From an uncultured Microbacterium sp. (GTDB lineage: Bacteria > Actinomycetota > Actinomycetes > Actinomycetales > Microbacteriaceae): 64,000 bases of DNA. The notes below the pieces were generated by a model. That model ran no database searches. It had not been told where the DNA came from and saw nothing but the letters and a program-made list of their open reading frames with translations. Every line of letters begins with the position of its first letter. Position 1 is the stretch's first letter. A program made the position numbers and the translations under genes. Shown piece by piece: positions 18,101 through 26,152 of the stretch. Location of the stretch: assembly GCF_945952435.1 (NCBI RefSeq), contig NZ_CAMFHZ010000001.1, forward strand, positions 62,001-126,000, given 5' to 3'.

Positions 18101-18446
18101 CCGTATAGGAGCCGTTGCCCAGGTAGGCGGCGCTGTAGGTGGGGAAGCTGCTGCTCGTGGCCGGGCCGCCCGACGCCTTGACCGTGAAGGCGAGCGTCGA
18201 ACCGCCGGGCAGCGACACGACCATCGCCTGCCCCGCCGCGCTGGACGCCTGCGCGGGGTCGTAACCGGAGAAGTCGAACCAGCAGAGTGTGGACGCGTAG
18301 CGACCGGATCCCGGCGTCGCGGTCGAGCATGACGTGTTCGTCGCGGCCGAGGCCGCGGGAGCGACCACCAGCGCTCCCAGGATCAGGAGCAGGCTGGTCA
18401 GCAGCCCCGTCGCCCACATCCGCCATGATCTCTGCGTCCCGAACAC
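15102..18446 (-). CDS. LPXTG-anchored surface protein with six DUF7507/DUF11-like repeats
   Basis: About 1114 residues. The N-terminus has a signal peptide (LLTSLLLILGALVVAPAASA then A). A non-repetitive head of about 330 residues follows, then six tandem units of about 115 residues, each built as L-x-K ... YTF-x-V-TNTGNV ... C-P ... L-A-P-G-A ... C-x-A-x-Y ... NTA. The C-terminus has the sortase signal LPTTG, a hydrophobic helix and RRRRQ. Two cysteines per repeat may form a disulfide. It is an exported, wall-attached fibre probably used in adhesion or cell-cell contact. The GTG at 18446 follows GGGGAGG and is preferred to the ATG at 18482; the ATG at 18419 is also possible. Confidence 0.88.
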   Translation of the reverse strand: MFGTQRSWRMWATGLLTSLLLILGALVVAPAASAATNTSCSTATPGSGRYASTLCWFDFSGYDPAQASSAAGQAMVVSLPGGSTLAFTVKASGGPATSSSFPTYSAAYLGNGSYTGVSGRPAFYQSQPGTTTDLSLSDIAFRTPTGDRSTAFSLVGADAESTDTNESITWRSDNPIYSLTAQGADPGIGNACNGGFTGVGTQQVTCTARSSSTKTGTAILASRAPATFTQRMVGGGRQAVAFGVLISRVELAKTVASRFTGDAFALSIKDANGTGLYSAATGPMGTSATTGAQSVIATDGGASFQFAEAATSGSLSRYDISWSCTRNGQSDPTLPLGRGVGSAATVQVGIGDFVSCTITNTAKPTTLLLRKHAGTVDDVNGNGLADAGDRIPYTFDVTNTGDLPMSGVAVNDPKVGAVTCPAGELAPGATVTCTGDAPYTATLADQSAGSVDNTATATGNPTGTSDTVTSNPSSTSTPLTAPSPEITLVKVGTPNDAASFVVGQVISYSFVVTNTGNVPVRDIAVTETAFTGTGTAPVIDCPDTSTTALAVRTSLTCTASYTITQADVDALPQPIRNTATASGDPVGGGAQLVTPPATVEIPGDAHPALGLQKSVTPDVAHVAGDRVDYTFHVTNLGNVTLSDPRIRETTFSGTGGIPAATCPAGPLAPGASVDCTASYLLTQADIDAAAVDNTAVATADSPSDGPVDSPSSSAAVRIPQEAGLALVKSSPDTSYSATAQTITYRFAITNTGNVSISGITVTEDEFSGAGRIGAVDCPRSTLDGGASMTCSAVYSVQQGDLDAGSLFNRATAHGTPAGGSDPIDTAPSDVTIPAVQASTLHLDKTADPVEASSGESIEYRFRITNSGNVSVVRPQVVETTFSGSGALSGIVCLEEMLAPGASADCVGYYTVTDEDRSAEVVNNTAYATATPPTGVTPPRSNDSSATVTVRNPVLALVKAADTDRITRIGQTIHYTFTLRNTGNVELVAPRVVEVSFTGHGTLGAAACPADARIAPGGSIVCTADYAVVAADLTGADLRNTAASTAETTTGVAVTSNESRVDIPTVAPPAVTAPGGDDLPTTGGQFSVAAVIAAIALIVVGAGALVISRRRRQQE

Positions 18447-18544
18447 GCGTGCCTCCCCGGCGACCGCCCGTGTTGCGCACATCGATCCGTGCCGGCCCGG
18501 TCCCTGTCAACATATCGGTATTGGGGATCGGCCGCATCGAACCC

Positions 18545-21094
18545 TCAGCCGAGTGCCTCCTCGGCGGCTCGCCGCGCGTCTGCGGCGGTGCGCGCGACGA
18601 GCGCGGCCCCCGCTGCCCGCCGGCAGTCCTCGGCGCTCACGGTGCGCAGCCGTGCCGCGACCGGAGCGAGCGAGCGCGCGGTCATCGACAGGCTCGTCGC
18701 GCCGAGGCCGAGCAGCACCGGGGCCAGAGCGGGGTCCCCTCCGGCCTCGCCGCAGACCCCGACCGGCTTGCCCGTCGCCCGTCCGGCCTCTCCGACGAGC
18801 CCGATGAGACGGAGCACGGCCGGCTGCCAGGGATCGTTGAGGGCTCCCAACGGCGCGGACAACCGGTCCGCCGCCATCGTGTACTGGGCGAGGTCGTTCG
18901 TGCCGAGACTCACGAAGTCGACGACGGCGAGCAGCTCCGTCGCCAGGAGCGCCGCCGAGGGGGTCTCGATCATGATGCCCGCGCGGGCGATGCCGGCGTC
19001 GCGACAGGCGCGCACGAACGCCTCGGCCTCGTCGATCGCGGCGACCATGGGCGCCATCACCTCGACCTCGGCGCTCTCCCCCTCCGCCGCCCGCGCGATC
19101 GCCTCGAGCTGGTGCGCGAGGATCTCGGGGTGGGCACGGGCGATGCGCAGCCCTCGGACACCGAGCGCCGGATTCTCCTCCCGCGCGGCGGTCGCGAACG
19201 GCAACGGCTTGTCCGATCCGGCGTCCAGGGTGCGTACGACGACCTTGCGCCCGGCGAACGGCGCGAACACCCCGCGGTACGCCTCGATCTGCTCGGTGAC
19301 GGTCGGTTCGGTCGTGCGGTCGAGGAAGCAGAACTCCGTGCGGAACAGTCCGATCCCGTCCGCACCCGCCTCCGCCGCCGACACGGCACCCGCGGCGTCT
19401 CCGACGTTGGCGAGCAAGGGCACCGGGGAGCCGTCCGCGAGCCCGGCCCGCCCGTCGAACGGTGCGACGACCTCCACGGGGGCATCGCGCAGGGCCGCAG
19501 GAGGGTCGACGAGCACGGTCCCCGCGGAGCCGTCGACGAGCACCACCGTGCCCGCCGGGAGCGCGGTCGCCCCGGCGAGGCCGACGACGGCCGGCAGGCC
19601 GAGCGCACGCGCGAGGATCGCGGTGTGCGAGGTGGGTCCGCCCTCCTGCGTGACGAGGGCGACGCAGGCGCTCTCGTCCAGCGCCGCCGTCTCCGCCGGG
19701 GCGAGGTCGGCCGCGACGAGGACGAACGGATCCTCGCGCTCCGGGACCCCGGGGAGCTCCTGTCCCGTGAGCTGTGCGAGGAGGCGATCCCGGACGCTGC
19801 GCACGTCGGCGACCCGTTCGGCCATGCGTCCCCCGAGGCCGTGCAGGATGCGCTCCTGCGCGTGCGCCTGCTCCCACACCCCTCGGGCCGCGGTGACGCC
19901 GTCGGCACGGACACGGGCGGCGGCGCCCTCGGCCAGATCCGGATCGGCGGCCAGCTGCGCCGTCGCGGCGAGGATCTGCGCCGCCTCGCCCGTGCTCCGG
20001 GCGGCGCGTTCGCGCAGCGTCTCGGCGACGGCGGCGGCCGCGGGCGCGATCCGTCCCGCCTCTGCGCCCCTCGCGTCCTCCGCGATCCGCACCGAGGCGT
20101 CGGGCTCGGCGAGCGACGCCCCGAGCGTCACGACCGGTCCGACAGCGCGCCCCGGGCTCACCCCTCGACCCCGCAGCGCCGTCCCCGCATCGACCGGGGA
20201 GGCCGTCCCCTCCTCGGAGGAGGCGATCTCGCCGCCGCGGGTCGGGCTCGGCTCGGCCGGTGACGGCACCGGCGGAGACGGAACAGGGGCGGCGCCGCCG
20301 TCGCCTGCTGGGGCCAGCTCGCCGAAGCCGTCGTCGAAGAGGGCCGTGACGCGGTCGACCGCCGCGGGATCGCCGCGCACCTCGATCTCCTCGCCCTCGC
20401 GCACACCGAGCGCCAGCAGCCGCATCATGCTCGCCGCGGGCACGGGATCCCCGTCGGGCAGACGACGAAGGCGCAGCTCCTCGCCCTGTGCCGCCTGCGC
20501 GATGAGACTCGCGGGCCGCGCATGCACCCCGAGCGGATTGCGCACCCTCACCGTCCGCACCGTCTCGGCGTCTGACCCGCCCCCTTCCGACACGGGGACG
20601 TCGGGCGCGGAGGCGTCGGGCGCGGGGGCGTCCGGGGGGAGCGTGTCCGCTGCGCCCTCCGGGGAGCCGCCGGCGTCTCGCAGCTGCGCGACCTTGGCGA
20701 CGAGGGCGCCGTCCGCCTCCGCCGCCACGTCGGCGAGCGAGGCGCCCTGGGCGGCGGTCACGCACGCCGCGAGCAGCCCTTCCACGAACGGCGCGGTACT
20801 GAGCCGCACGGGGACGTCGCTCTCCCGCAGCTCCAGGGCGAACTCGGCGCTCATCACGGCGGACCCGAGGTCCATCACGACGAGCACGCCGTCGCACTCC
20901 GACGCGATCTCATCGATCGCCGCGGCGACCCGTGTGGCGTCCGTGCCCAGGATCGGGGTGCCGTCCGGCTCCTCGCCCGCACCGGCGGCGAGCCGGACCG
21001 GCACGGCGCCGTCCGGCACCATCTGACTCGCGAGCTCGCGCGCCGCCTCCGCGAGACGTCGGCTGTGCGAGACGACGACGATCCCCGTGCCCAT
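18545..21094 (-). CDS. dhaM: DhaM-HPr-Enzyme I multiphosphoryl transfer protein
   Basis: An 849-residue fusion. Residues 1-130: DhaM EIIA(Man)-like domain with its phosphohistidine in VVVSHSRRLAE. About 175-265: HPr with NPLGVHARPASLI. From about 305: complete Enzyme I, with the active-site histidine in GGPTSHTAILARAL, PEP-binding GLFRTEFCFLDR, GTNDLAQYTMAADR and the catalytic cysteine of VGVCGEAGG. E. coli DhaM has only a truncated EI-like tail; here the PEP-binding domain is also present, so one chain can carry phosphate from PEP through EI and HPr to DhaM and then to DhaL-ADP. It is the last gene of dhaKLM. The ATG at 21094 begins the EIIA domain directly. Confidence 0.93.
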   Translation of the reverse strand: MGTGIVVVSHSRRLAEAARELASQMVPDGAVPVRLAAGAGEEPDGTPILGTDATRVAAAIDEIASECDGVLVVMDLGSAVMSAEFALELRESDVPVRLSTAPFVEGLLAACVTAAQGASLADVAAEADGALVAKVAQLRDAGGSPEGAADTLPPDAPAPDASAPDVPVSEGGGSDAETVRTVRVRNPLGVHARPASLIAQAAQGEELRLRRLPDGDPVPAASMMRLLALGVREGEEIEVRGDPAAVDRVTALFDDGFGELAPAGDGGAAPVPSPPVPSPAEPSPTRGGEIASSEEGTASPVDAGTALRGRGVSPGRAVGPVVTLGASLAEPDASVRIAEDARGAEAGRIAPAAAAVAETLRERAARSTGEAAQILAATAQLAADPDLAEGAAARVRADGVTAARGVWEQAHAQERILHGLGGRMAERVADVRSVRDRLLAQLTGQELPGVPEREDPFVLVAADLAPAETAALDESACVALVTQEGGPTSHTAILARALGLPAVVGLAGATALPAGTVVLVDGSAGTVLVDPPAALRDAPVEVVAPFDGRAGLADGSPVPLLANVGDAAGAVSAAEAGADGIGLFRTEFCFLDRTTEPTVTEQIEAYRGVFAPFAGRKVVVRTLDAGSDKPLPFATAAREENPALGVRGLRIARAHPEILAHQLEAIARAAEGESAEVEVMAPMVAAIDEAEAFVRACRDAGIARAGIMIETPSAALLATELLAVVDFVSLGTNDLAQYTMAADRLSAPLGALNDPWQPAVLRLIGLVGEAGRATGKPVGVCGEAGGDPALAPVLLGLGATSLSMTARSLAPVAARLRTVSAEDCRRAAGAALVARTAADARRAAEEALG

Positions 21095-21141
21095 GCGACC
21101 GATCCCGTCGATCCGTGCCCGTCCGCGTCCCGAGCGCGCGC

Positions 21142-21780
21142 TCAGGCCGCGACCGCCGCCGCGAGCGCCTCGAACAGCAGCGTGGCGGACGCCGATCCCG
21201 GATCGACGTGCCCCGCGCTGCGCTCGCCGAGGTAGCTCGCCCGTCCCTTGCGCGCGACGAGGTCTGTCGTCGCATCCCGTCCGTCCGCGGCCGCGGATGC
21301 CGCCGCCCTGGCCGCGGTTCCGGCGGAGGCGCCCTCGGCGAGCGCCGCGTCCATCGCCTGCAGCGCCGGCGAGATGGCGTCGAACAGCGTCTTGTCGCCG
21401 GCCTCGGCCTTGCCGCGCGCGACGATCCCGTCGAGCCCGGCCCGCAGCCCGGCGGCGAGCGCGTCCGCGGTGACCTCGGTCACGGCTCCGAGCGAGGTGC
21501 CGAGGCGAAGGAAGAACGTGCCGTAGAGGGGCCCGCTCGCCCCGCCGACCGTCGAGACCAGTGTCATGCCGACCGCCTTGAACAGCTCGTCCGCGGTCGC
21601 CGGCGCCGTCTGGTCCACCTTCTCCACCGCCGCCGTCATGCCGCGCGCCATGTTGGCGCCGTGATCGGCGTCCCCGATCGCCGAGTCGAGCTCGGTGAGC
21701 CAGTCGCGTTGCGCGACGACGGCGTCGCGGAAGCGGTGGAGCCAGTCGACGAGGACGGTGAGCGGGATGGTGTTCGACAT
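21142..21780 (-). CDS. dhaL: Dihydroxyacetone kinase ADP-binding subunit DhaL
   Basis: A 212-residue all-helical DhaL. The Mg-ADP site is the aspartate cluster LDSAIGDADHGANMARG near residues 29-45, followed by family segments GGASGPLYGTFFLRLG and ARKGRASYLGERSAGHVDPG. In PTS-type kinases ADP stays bound to DhaL, is rephosphorylated by DhaM and passes phosphate to dihydroxyacetone on DhaK. The ATG at 21780 follows GAAGGAG; a longer reading lacks similarity. It lies 98 nt after dhaK and 47 nt before dhaM in the same orientation. Confidence 0.95.
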   Translation of the reverse strand: MSNTIPLTVLVDWLHRFRDAVVAQRDWLTELDSAIGDADHGANMARGMTAAVEKVDQTAPATADELFKAVGMTLVSTVGGASGPLYGTFFLRLGTSLGAVTEVTADALAAGLRAGLDGIVARGKAEAGDKTLFDAISPALQAMDAALAEGASAGTAARAAASAAADGRDATTDLVARKGRASYLGERSAGHVDPGSASATLLFEALAAAVAA

Positions 21781-21878
21781 GCAGCTGTTCTCCTTCGATC
21801 GGGTCTGCGGATCCGTCGCGCGATGCCGTCGGAGACGGCACCCGATGACCGCGCGCGGGAGGAGGGGATGCGGACGGC

Positions 21879-22874
21879 TCACGCCCCCCAGCGCAGGCCG
21901 GGGGTGACCACGGGCGCGTCCCAGAGGCGCAGGATCTCGTCGTCCGCCTGCAGCACGGTGAGCGAGCAGCCGGCCATGTCCAACGAGGTGATGTAGTTGC
22001 CGACGAGGCTGCGCGCGATCCGCACCCCGGCCTTCTCGAGCAGCGCCGCGACCTCGCCGTACATGAGGTAGAGCTCGATGAGGGGCGATGCGCCCATGCC
22101 GTTGAGCATGACGATGGATCCCGAGCCCGTGAAGTCGCGGTCGGCGAGGATCGGCTCCACCAGCTGGACGGCGATGTCCCGCGCCGGCGCCAGCGGCTCG
22201 CGGTGCCGCCCCGGCTCGCCATGGATGCCGATGCCGATCTCCATCTGGTCGTCCGGGAGGTCGAAGGTGGGCTTGCCCGCCGACGGCACCGTGCAGCTCG
22301 TGAGCGCCATGCCCATCGAACGCCCCTGCCCGTTCACGCGCGCCGCGAGGTCGGCGACGGACGCGAGATCCCGCCCCTCCTCCGCGGCGGCCCCGACGAT
22401 CTTCTCCAACAGCACCGTGAGTCCGACGCCGCGGCGCCCGGCCGTGTAGAGCGAGTCCTGGACGGCCACGTCGTCGTCGACGACGACCGAGCGCACGTCG
22501 ATCCCGTCCGCTCCGGCGAGCTCAGCGGCCATCTCGAAGTTCATGACGTCGCCCGTGTAGTTCTTGACGATGTGCAGGACCCCGGCGCCGCGGTCGATCG
22601 CCTGCGTCGCGAACTGCATCTGGTCCGGCGTCGGCGAGGTGAACACCTCCCCCGCGCAGGCCGCGTCGAGCATGCCCCGCCCCACGAACCCGCCGTGCAG
22701 CGGCTCATGCCCGGATCCTCCGCCGGAGAGAAGGCCGACCTTGCCCTCCTCCTTGCGCTCCCGGCGCAGGATGACGCGATGGTCCAGATCGACGTCGAGT
22801 TCGGGATGCGCGAGGGCCAGGCCCCGCAGCGACTCGATGAGCACGTCCTCCGGGGCGTTGATGAGCTTCTTCAT
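21879..22874 (-). CDS. dhaK: Dihydroxyacetone kinase substrate-binding subunit DhaK
   Basis: A 331-residue DhaK of normal length. It has GLLSGGGSGHEPLHGGFVG near residue 50, VKNYTGDVMNFEMA near 100, and the histidine of IGIGIHGEPGRHRE near 220 that forms a hemiaminal with dihydroxyacetone. It should bind dihydroxyacetone and receive phosphate from DhaL-ATP to give dihydroxyacetone phosphate. The ATG at 22874 has a near-perfect AAGGAGGT ribosome site, one of the strongest in the window. First gene of dhaKLM, divergent from an IclR regulator 168 bp away. Confidence 0.96.
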   Translation of the reverse strand: MKKLINAPEDVLIESLRGLALAHPELDVDLDHRVILRRERKEEGKVGLLSGGGSGHEPLHGGFVGRGMLDAACAGEVFTSPTPDQMQFATQAIDRGAGVLHIVKNYTGDVMNFEMAAELAGADGIDVRSVVVDDDVAVQDSLYTAGRRGVGLTVLLEKIVGAAAEEGRDLASVADLAARVNGQGRSMGMALTSCTVPSAGKPTFDLPDDQMEIGIGIHGEPGRHREPLAPARDIAVQLVEPILADRDFTGSGSIVMLNGMGASPLIELYLMYGEVAALLEKAGVRIARSLVGNYITSLDMAGCSLTVLQADDEILRLWDAPVVTPGLRWGA

Positions 22875-23042
22875 CCTGCAACCTCCTTGTAGCAGTGGCT
22901 TCGACGAGACGACGGCGCCGGCCGAGGAAGACCTGTCGGCGGGTCGTTCCGCGCGCGGATCGACGACACAGGTTTCGTCAATGTCGAATATGCGTGCATG
23001 ATGTCGGAAAGTCAAGGATGATCCGGGAGGGAGCAGAAGCGG
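22875..23042. promoter_or_regulatory. Divergent dhaK / iclR control region
   Basis: This 168-bp gap holds the strong dhaK ribosome site (22878-22886, minus strand) and, near 22970-23020, an AT-richer stretch with TATGCGTGCATG containing the near-palindrome ATGC-GT-GCAT. That is the likely place for an IclR operator serving both directions. No clear -35/-10 pair stands out. Confidence 0.4.
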
Positions 23043-23819
23043 ATGATCCAAGCGATCGACCGGGCCGCGAAAGTGCTCCAGCTGCTGCAGGGCGCGCGCC
23101 ATCTGGGCATCACGGACCTCGCCGCGGCGCTCGACCTACCGCCGTCCACGGTGCACGGCATCGTGTCGTCGTTGCGGGAGCACGGGCTCGTGGCGAAAGA
23201 GCGCGGCGGCCAGCGCTACATGCTCGGCCCGACGCTGCTGGCCCTGAGCAACGTCTACCTCGACACGCTCGACGTCCGCTCCCGCGCCCTGCGCTGGACG
23301 CAGGATCTCGCGCGCCGCACCGGCCTGGCCGTGCGCCTGGGCGCCCCCCACTTCTCGGACGTGCTCGTGGTGCACCACGTGCTGCGCCCCGACGACACCC
23401 CGCAGATGCTGGAGACCGGCATGGCCGTGCCCGCGCACGCCTCGGCGATGGGCAAGGTCCTCCTCGCCCACGACCAGGCCTTCCGCGCCGCCGTGCTCGC
23501 CCGGCCCCTGCGCAGTCTCACGGCGGAGACCGTCACCGACCCGTCCGCGCTCGCCGCGCTCCTGGATCCGATCGCGCACCGCGGGTGGGCCGCGGAGGAG
23601 GACGAGGCCGTGCTCGGCGAGTCGTCGCTGGCCGCGCCGATCTGCGACGCGCGCGGCGACGTCATCGCGACGGTGGCCGTCGTCTTCGCGACCGCGGACG
23701 GCCCGGCACCCGCGACCGTGCTCACCGCCCTGCGCGATACGGCGCGCAACGTCTCCCGCGAACTGGGCGGCACGTCCTGGCCGCCCCGCGCCGCCACGGC
23801 ACAGGATCGGACCGGGTAG
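23043..23819 (+). CDS. IclR-family regulator, probably of the dha operon
   Basis: A 258-residue IclR protein. The N-terminal winged helix has RAAKVLQLLQGARHLGITDL and LDLPPSTVHGIVSSLREHGL; the C-terminal effector domain includes VPAHASAMGKVLLAH and EDEAVLGESSLAAPICDARG, both family landmarks. The ATG at 23043 follows a GGGAGGGAG-rich site. It is divergent from dhaKLM, the arrangement used by glycerol/dihydroxyacetone regulators of this family (GylR-like), so control of dha by a triose-type effector is likely but inferred. Confidence 0.9.
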   Translation: MIQAIDRAAKVLQLLQGARHLGITDLAAALDLPPSTVHGIVSSLREHGLVAKERGGQRYMLGPTLLALSNVYLDTLDVRSRALRWTQDLARRTGLAVRLGAPHFSDVLVVHHVLRPDDTPQMLETGMAVPAHASAMGKVLLAHDQAFRAAVLARPLRSLTAETVTDPSALAALLDPIAHRGWAAEEDEAVLGESSLAAPICDARGDVIATVAVVFATADGPAPATVLTALRDTARNVSRELGGTSWPPRAATAQDRTG

Positions 23820-23847
23820 CGGTTCCCCCGCGCAGCGCAGTCGCTCG

Positions 23848-24357
23848 TCAGGCGGTCGGATCCAGCCCCAGGTCCTCCTCGCGCACCGTTCCCTTCGCCG
23901 ACCACGGGAAGTCGATCCAGCGATCGGTGTCCTTCCACGCGAAGTCCGGCTGGATGATGGTCGTCGGCTTGGTGTAGATCGTGACGGAGCGCACGTCGGC
24001 GCCCTTGCCCCGCAGCAGTTCGACGGCGAGCGCAAGGGTGCGCCCCGAGTCGGCCACGTCGTCCACGAGCAGCACCCGTCGCCCGTTCAGGTAGTCCATG
24101 TCGAGTGCGGGAGGCAGCACCTCCGGCGCATCGAGCACGGTGCCGATCCCGGTGTAGAACTCGACGTTGATCGCCCCGCAGTTCTTCGCCCCGAGCCCGT
24201 AGGCGACGGCCCCCGCCGGGAGCAGTCCGCCACGCGCGATCGCGACGACGACCTCCGTCTCGAAGCCCGAGGCGAGGATGTCGCGGGCCAGATCCCGCGT
24301 CGCCTCACCGAAACCGTCCCAGGTGAGCACTTCGCGCTCGATCGCCGTGTCCGTCAT
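23848..24357 (-). CDS. Type I purine-like phosphoribosyltransferase
   Basis: A 169-residue PRTase. The PRPP loop is RRVLLVDDVADSGRTLALA; VVVAIARGGLLPAGAVAYGL forms the earlier PPi loop, and the hood is short. The C-terminal WIDFPWSAKGTVREED matches the xanthine/guanine PRTase-like group seen in actinobacteria (WxxFPWE/A). It would salvage a purine base to its nucleotide using PRPP in the cytoplasm. The base used is not certain. The gene is flanked by the IclR gene (convergent) and the Lrp-type gene (same strand, 57 nt downstream). Confidence 0.85.
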   Translation of the reverse strand: MTDTAIEREVLTWDGFGEATRDLARDILASGFETEVVVAIARGGLLPAGAVAYGLGAKNCGAINVEFYTGIGTVLDAPEVLPPALDMDYLNGRRVLLVDDVADSGRTLALAVELLRGKGADVRSVTIYTKPTTIIQPDFAWKDTDRWIDFPWSAKGTVREEDLGLDPTA

Positions 24358-24414
24358 GGATCCATTGTGCCGCGTGCGCGCCGGCGACGCGCGCCCGTCA
24401 GGAGGGGATCCGGT

Positions 24415-24852
24415 TCAGGCGCGGGCGAAGTCCTCGAAGATGAGCGTCGTGCGCGTGGAGCGCACCGCGGGGATCGCCTGGATGTCCTCCAGGACGATCC
24501 GGCGCAGGTCGCGGGCGTCGCTCGCCCGGACGAGCAGGATGACGTCGAAGTCCCCGCCCACGAGCGCCATGTGCTCGACCTCCGGGATGCGCTGCAGCCG
24601 ATCCCGCACCTCCTGCCACGCCGGCTGCTCCAGCGCCAGCATGACGTAGGCCGAGGCGTGGTGCCCGAGGAGCACGGGATCCGTGCGCACGGAGTAGCCG
24701 GTGATGATCCCGGCGTCGGTGAGGCGCTTGATCCTGGCGTGCGCGCCGGCCCGGGAGATGTGCACGGCGTCGGCGATCGCCGTCATCGAGACGCGCGCGT
24801 CTCGGCGCAGCTGCTCCAGGATGGCGTGGTCGATGTCGTCCAGGGTGTGCAC
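24415..24852 (-). CDS. Lrp/AsnC-family regulator (BkdR-like position)
   Basis: A 145-residue Lrp/AsnC protein. DNA-binding domain: DDIDHAILEQLRRDARVSMT then IADAVHISRAGAHARIKRL. RAM effector domain with EVEHMALVGGDFDVILLVRA, the amino-acid-binding turn. The GTG at 24852 places the HTH at the usual distance; a longer frame (to 25017) runs through the divergent promoter. It is divergent from the E1-E2 dehydrogenase operon, as BkdR is from bkd genes, so it probably senses a branched-chain amino acid. Confidence 0.9.
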   Translation of the reverse strand: MHTLDDIDHAILEQLRRDARVSMTAIADAVHISRAGAHARIKRLTDAGIITGYSVRTDPVLLGHHASAYVMLALEQPAWQEVRDRLQRIPEVEHMALVGGDFDVILLVRASDARDLRRIVLEDIQAIPAVRSTRTTLIFEDFARA

Positions 24853-25009
24853 GGCCCGTGGTCCTCTCCGTCGTCGCGTCGATGTGACACTTCGTACGAT
24901 TCTCACGCACTTCAGCGCCAATCGTCCACACTCGGGCGGATCAGATGGGATGACTGCACTCCGTGCGCGCACACTGGAGGGGTCCCGTTCGGCAAGGAAG
25001 GCGAACCAG

Positions 25010-26152
25010 ATGAACACCGCGTCCCTGGACGACCCGCAGACGCTCCTCCCCCGCGAGACGCCCGTGCGCCTCGTCGACGCGGACGGGCGGGCGACCGCCG
25101 ATCCGACGCACGCCCTGCCGGATCCGGCGCTGCTGCTGCGCGCCTACCAGGGACTCGTCGAGGGCAGGCGGATCAACGAGCAGGCGCACGCGCTGGTGCG
25201 TCAGGGCCGTCTCGCGGTCTATCCGTCCTCGCACGGCCAGGAGGCCTGCCAGGTCGCGGCCGCCCTCGTGCTCGCCGAGGACGACTGGCTCTTCCCGACG
25301 TACCGCGACTCGGTCGCCGTGATCGCGCGCGGGGTCTCCCCCGCGGACGCCATGGTGCTGCTCAAGGGCGACTGGCACTCCGGATACGATCCCCGCGCCC
25401 GCCGGGTCGCCCCGCAGTCCACGCCTCTGGCGACGCAGCTGCTGCACGCGGTCGGCTTCGCGCACGCGGCGAAGCTGCGCGGCGAGGACACCGTCGTGCT
25501 CGCGCTGTGCGGCGACGGCGCCACGAGCGAGGGCGACTTCCACGAGGCGCTGAACTTCGCCGCGGTCTTCCACCTGCCCGTGGTCTTCTTCGTGCAGAAC
25601 AACGAGTTCGCGATCTCGGTCCCGCTGAGCCGGCAGAGCGCCGCGCCCTCCCTCGCGCACAAGGCGGTGGGCTACGGCATGCCCGGCGAGCGCGTCGACG
25701 GGAACGACGCCGCCGCTCTGCTGTCCGTGCTCGGGGCGGCGGTGGCACGTGCCAGGCGCGGCGGCGGCCCGTCGCTCGTGGAGGCCCACACTTACCGCAT
25801 GCAGGCGCACACGAACGCGGACGACGACACCCGCTACCGCGAGCGCTCCGAGGTGCAGGCCTGGCTCGCGCGGGATCCGCTCTCGCGGCTGCGCGCCCAC
25901 CTCCGCTCGACCGGCGTGCTCGACGACGCGATCGAGGAGCGCCTGGCCGCCGGAGCCGAGGGGATCGCTGCGGCCCTCCGCGACGCGCTCAACGCCGAGA
26001 CCGCTCCCGACCCGGAGGACCTGTTCCGCTTCGTCCGCGACACGCGCTCCCCGCAGCTCGAGGAGCAGTGGCGGCAGCTGAAGGACGAGATCGACCGCTC
26101 CGCAACCGCGGCAACGCCCGGCGGATCCGGCCCGGCAGGAGGCGCACGATGA
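25010..26152 (+). CDS. 2-oxoacid dehydrogenase E1 component, alpha subunit
   Basis: A 380-residue TPP-dependent E1-alpha. The TPP/Mg motif is CGDGATSEGDFHEALNFAA ending in QNN; substrate-side features include PSSHGQEACQVAAALVL and TYRDSVAVIARG, and the phospho-loop-like YRMQAHTNADDDTRYR. It decarboxylates a 2-oxoacid and passes the acyl group to lipoyl-E2. The size and split alpha/beta organisation, with a divergent Lrp-type regulator, fit a branched-chain 2-oxoacid dehydrogenase (bkdA), although pyruvate cannot be excluded. The ATG at 25010 follows AAGGAAGG; 4-nt overlap with the beta-subunit gene. Confidence 0.9.
   Translation: MNTASLDDPQTLLPRETPVRLVDADGRATADPTHALPDPALLLRAYQGLVEGRRINEQAHALVRQGRLAVYPSSHGQEACQVAAALVLAEDDWLFPTYRDSVAVIARGVSPADAMVLLKGDWHSGYDPRARRVAPQSTPLATQLLHAVGFAHAAKLRGEDTVVLALCGDGATSEGDFHEALNFAAVFHLPVVFFVQNNEFAISVPLSRQSAAPSLAHKAVGYGMPGERVDGNDAAALLSVLGAAVARARRGGGPSLVEAHTYRMQAHTNADDDTRYRERSEVQAWLARDPLSRLRAHLRSTGVLDDAIEERLAAGAEGIAAALRDALNAETAPDPEDLFRFVRDTRSPQLEEQWRQLKDEIDRSATAATPGGSGPAGGAR

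Noticed and set aside
18480..18510. TTGACA at 18510-18505 as promoter with translation from ATG 18482
   Set aside because: No matching -10 is found at 16-18 bp, and the GTG at 18446 has a much better ribosome site.
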